From NCBI GenBank assembly GCA_016699535.1, contig CP064980.1:930001-994000 (forward strand): a DNA stretch of 64,000 nucleotides. Reading direction: 5' to 3'. The notes beneath the pieces are model-generated. The model was not told the origin of the DNA. It saw only the letters and a program-made list of their open reading frames with translations, and did not search any database. This document shows, piece by piece, positions 62,027-64,000 of this stretch. This DNA comes from Myxococcales bacterium (GTDB taxonomy: Bacteria; Myxococcota_A; Polyangia; Polyangiales; GCA-016699535). Each line of letters begins with the position of its first letter. The first letter of the stretch is position 1. A program made the translations under genes and the position numbers.

Positions 62027-62963
62027 TTAATCTTTATAAAGTATCTGCGAACCATTCCAAACTCCGGGCCAAACATTATCATGTTCTTTCGTCCACATCA
62101 TTCTGTGATCTTGGTCCAATCGTGCAATCGTGCCAAACTTCGGGAGCTCAACTGGAGGTCCAGTGTAGTTGGGGTTTTCGTAGGCAATGAAAGCGTAATG
62201 TGTCTTGTCTATGTACCTACATAGGTTCAAAACCATCACGAACGCCAGATTCTCATCGACTTCGGTGAAGAACACTCCGTGACGTTCGTGTGGGATATAA
62301 ATGTGTTTATCTCTCTGAACTGTTTCCCCAAAAAGCCGAAAACCGACGATGTCATCATGGTACGCTAGGTTTAAATTGCGTTGTGGACAAAGCACGATAC
62401 CGTGCGGGTGAGCGATTGGTCTCGTTTGCGCGCGCCTTGTCTAGAGCTGTGATGATTCGATCGTCATATTCGCCCTCAACAATTTTATGATTCACAACCT
62501 TTCCAGGTTGATCTGGTGCTTTTACCTGGAGAAAAAAGGATTCGCCGTAAGCGTTTTTCAGACGTAAATCCGCATCTGTGTTTTGAGCACACGTCGTGGG
62601 TTCATATTCGCCAAACTGCCAACCCGTTTTGCAAAGGACGTAGGCAGTTTGAGCTTCAGCCAATCGCGATTGAAGGTTTAGATGTGCCAAGTCGTTCGGA
62701 TTCGGTGGTTGTTGGGAAGACCCATTTAGCCGTCTGAAATTTATACCGATCGGTTTTAGAACCTCATCCAGGAAACCATTTTGACTGGCGAAATGTAGCC
62801 AGCGACCCACCTCCGCCAACCAGTCGCGTTGAAACTCGCTTTCAAGTCGGTAAGTCACTAGGCTGGAATGCCAATCTTGGCCCAAGGTTTCCTGGGCAAA
62901 TTTGACGGCTTCTCGTTCTCTGATATCGGCAATGTCGTTAACGTGTACGTAAATATTCTTCAT
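62027..62963 (-). CDS. Protein of unknown function, frameshifted, possible PD-(D/E)xK fold
   Basis: The first frame starts with MKNIYVHVNDIADIREREAVKF (ATG 62963). In its middle are LAEAQTAYVLCKTGW and DADLRLKNAYGESFFLQVKAPDQPG; the Asp followed by QVK resembles the D..(x)VK core of PD-(D/E)xK nucleases, with a preceding helix Glu. The frame breaks near a GGG run (62406-62408). Removing one base joins RSPHGIVLCPQRNLNLAYHDDIVGF to the rest, giving about 311 aa. The nuclease suggestion is weak and family membership is unproved. It faces the DISARM-sir2 operon in convergent orientation with a 42-base gap. Confidence 0.45.
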
Positions 62964-63240
62964 ACTAATGATAAAATGGTTGCAAAACCCTAAATTCAAG
63001 CCCGATCATTCGATGGTGACCCGCAGGGGTTGATTCCGCACCGTAGATCAAGGGTGATTTCAACGCAGTTTGAACAGAATCGCACGCCATGAACTTTGGA
63101 GAGCATTTCGTTTTGTTCAAGTTTCTTCCGAATAGCCCTAAAAGCCACGGGCGAAGTGATTCCCTGCGTGTCACCCAAAGAGTCGGCTCAGTAGAATCCC
63201 GAATTGCTGAAAACACTAGCTTTTTTTCGTCCGTAGTCCT
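62964..63240. other. Intergenic region upstream of the DUF4258 pair
   Basis: No firm gene is seen. A minus-strand frame with a TTG start (62996-63178, 60 aa, containing RAIRKKLEQNEMLSKVHGVRFCSNCVEI) could be a small protein just before the frameshifted gene, but it lacks a ribosome site and is low confidence. Confidence 0.25.
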
Positions 63241-63274
63241 AAAACTTGATATTTTATCAAGTTTTGTCTATACT
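63241..63274 (+). promoter_or_regulatory. Sigma-70-type promoter overlapped by a perfect palindrome
   Basis: The -35 TTGATA (63246-63251) and -10 TATACT (63269-63274) have exactly 17 bases between them. A perfect 11-bp inverted repeat AAAACTTGATA / TATCAAGTTTT with a 3-base centre covers the -35 box and spacer (63241-63265). A protein bound there would block RNA polymerase. It lies 13 bases before the first gene of the pair. Confidence 0.8.
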
Positions 63275-63286
63275 TGAATATGACCC

Positions 63287-63589
63287 ATGCACGCATCGAT
63301 AAACAAGGAGGAGGCTCGAGCGGCAATCAGAAGGATTATCCAAACCGGAACGGTGACCTTTACTGGGCATGCGAGAAAGGAAATGAGCAATGACCATTTG
63401 GGAGAAATCGATGTGCTCAATGTATTGCGTGGTGGATGGGTCGAGGGGCCAGAATGGGAAAATGGCGGATGGCGCTACAAAGTATGCACTCAGAAAATTA
63501 CCGTAGTTGTTGAGTTTGAGTGCGAAGACGACATGAGTATTGAACAAGAGTTAGACGAGGTAGTGATCATTACGGCGTGGAGGTTATGA
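63287..63589 (+). CDS. DUF4258 protein, putative toxin of a TA-like pair
   Basis: The 100-aa protein matches DUF4258: an N-terminal helix (INKEEARAAIRRIIQTG), FTGHARKEMSNDHLGEIDVLNVLRGG, the GGWRYKV strand and VVVEFECED...VVIITAWR. The family has a BrnT/RelE-like small barrel and commonly lies in front of MqsA-type antitoxin genes. The ATG has a weak ribosome site, but a promoter and palindrome stand directly upstream. The last bases overlap the next gene (ATGA). Toxic activity is inferred from context, not shown. Confidence 0.85.
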   Translation: MHASINKEEARAAIRRIIQTGTVTFTGHARKEMSNDHLGEIDVLNVLRGGWVEGPEWENGGWRYKVCTQKITVVVEFECEDDMSIEQELDEVVIITAWRL

Positions 63590-64000
63590 TGAAGAGGTGT
63601 AGAAATTGCGGTTCTCGAACGCTTGTACAAAGTGTGCAAGACCGTCAGCTTGACTCGCTTCCGTCGGTGCGCGTCTGTGGGTTGAAAGTTAGCCGTTGCC
63701 AAGAGTGCGGCGAAGAAGCGGTTTCTATTCCTCGGCTCGAACAGCTTCACCGCGTTGTTGCGCATACGCTGGTCAAAAAGCCGGGCCTCTTGAGTGGCCC
63801 CCAAGTGAGATACCTGCGGAAGTGGTTGGGTTGGGCCGCTCAGGATCTCGCTCGCCGTTTTGATCTCACGCCGGAACACGTTTCAAGAATCGAAAACGGT
63901 CACCTTCGGATATCGGTAACTGCCGATCGTCTACTTCGAATGCTCGTGCTAACAAAAGATCCTGTCGAAAAGTACTCCCCAGAGGAGTTGCTAGACACCC
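63589..64000 (+). CDS. MqsA/YgiT-type zinc finger plus HTH protein, cut by the window end
   Basis: At least 137 aa are visible and the gene runs off the end. The N-terminus (MKRCRNCGSRTLVQSV.., then CQECGEEAV) holds two CxxC pairs, as in YgiT/MqsA zinc domains. From about residue 68 an XRE-type HTH follows (LSGPQVRYLRKWLGWAAQDLARRFDLTPEHVSRIENG). MqsA antitoxins bind palindromic operators with a similar HTH, so it probably recognises the adjacent palindrome. A GGAGG ribosome site lies five bases before this ATG; a second in-frame ATG three bases earlier overlaps the upstream stop. Confidence 0.88.
   Translation, partial: MKRCRNCGSRTLVQSVQDRQLDSLPSVRVCGLKVSRCQECGEEAVSIPRLEQLHRVVAHTLVKKPGLLSGPQVRYLRKWLGWAAQDLARRFDLTPEHVSRIENGHLRISVTADRLLRMLVLTKDPVEKYSPEELLDT

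Overview
The window looks like chromosomal DNA of a Gram-negative, deltaproteobacterial or Myxococcota-like bacterium with moderate GC content. The main evidence is an unusually dense set of lipobox-bearing secreted proteins (about twenty), several of repeat types common in that group: FG-GAP/beta-propeller, ELWxxDGT, Gly-rich beta-helix, DUF7151-like and MopE-like metal-binding motifs. There is also a Hanks-type kinase whose catalytic loop reads HRDVSPHN, a multiheme CxxxxCH/CxxCH cytochrome, and a PAS protein with a C-terminal Zn-type SHGLC module. No rRNA, tRNA or CRISPR array was found. The taxonomic assignment is inference.

Layout. Positions 1-16.7 kb carry scattered housekeeping and envelope genes: acyltransferase, oligoribonuclease, DUF2721, endonuclease/exonuclease/phosphatase lipoprotein, GT-C-like membrane protein, MarC, SDR, TerB-PPP phosphatase, RhlE helicase and PAS protein. 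FG-GAP and Gly-rich lipoproteins lie between them. From 17 to 38.5 kb lies a secretome-rich stretch: an 843-aa Gly-rich lipoprotein, an 11-heme cytochrome, an ELWxxDGT protein, beta-helix lipoproteins and two tandem paralogous lipoproteins. The same stretch holds a DUF948/YtxH pair, a double-CDGSH glutamate-synthase-like enzyme, and a signal-peptide/PEGA-type protein coupled to a Ser/Thr kinase. From 38.6 to 46.9 kb is an accessory zone. It holds a six-repeat Cys-rich secreted protein, IS110 and IS4 transposase remnants, dispersed repeats, a perfect 27-bp inverted-repeat element, two tandem beta-propeller lipoproteins and a Phd/YefM-RelE toxin-antitoxin module with TGTACA operator sites.

From 47.1 to 62 kb lies a complete class-1-type DISARM antiphage locus in the order drmA-drmB-drmC-drmD-drmMI. 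A SIR2-domain gene follows, its start overlapping the methylase stop by 4 nt. The SIR2 protein has the residues expected of an NAD-consuming effector and a duplicated 26-aa linker. The sequence suggests, but does not prove, a composite DISARM-SIR2 defence system. drmA is interrupted by a one-base homopolymer shift. Two tandem palindromes in the drmC-drmD gap look like operators.

The right edge holds a frameshifted protein of unknown function with a possible PD-(D/E)xK core, then a DUF4258 / MqsA-type zinc-finger-HTH toxin-antitoxin-like pair. That pair sits behind a near-consensus promoter overlapped by a perfect 11-bp palindrome, and its second gene runs off the window.

Three independent apparent frameshifts (42.03, 48.08 and 62.41 kb) can each be repaired by one base in a short homopolymer. 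Sequencing error is therefore a serious alternative to real gene decay.
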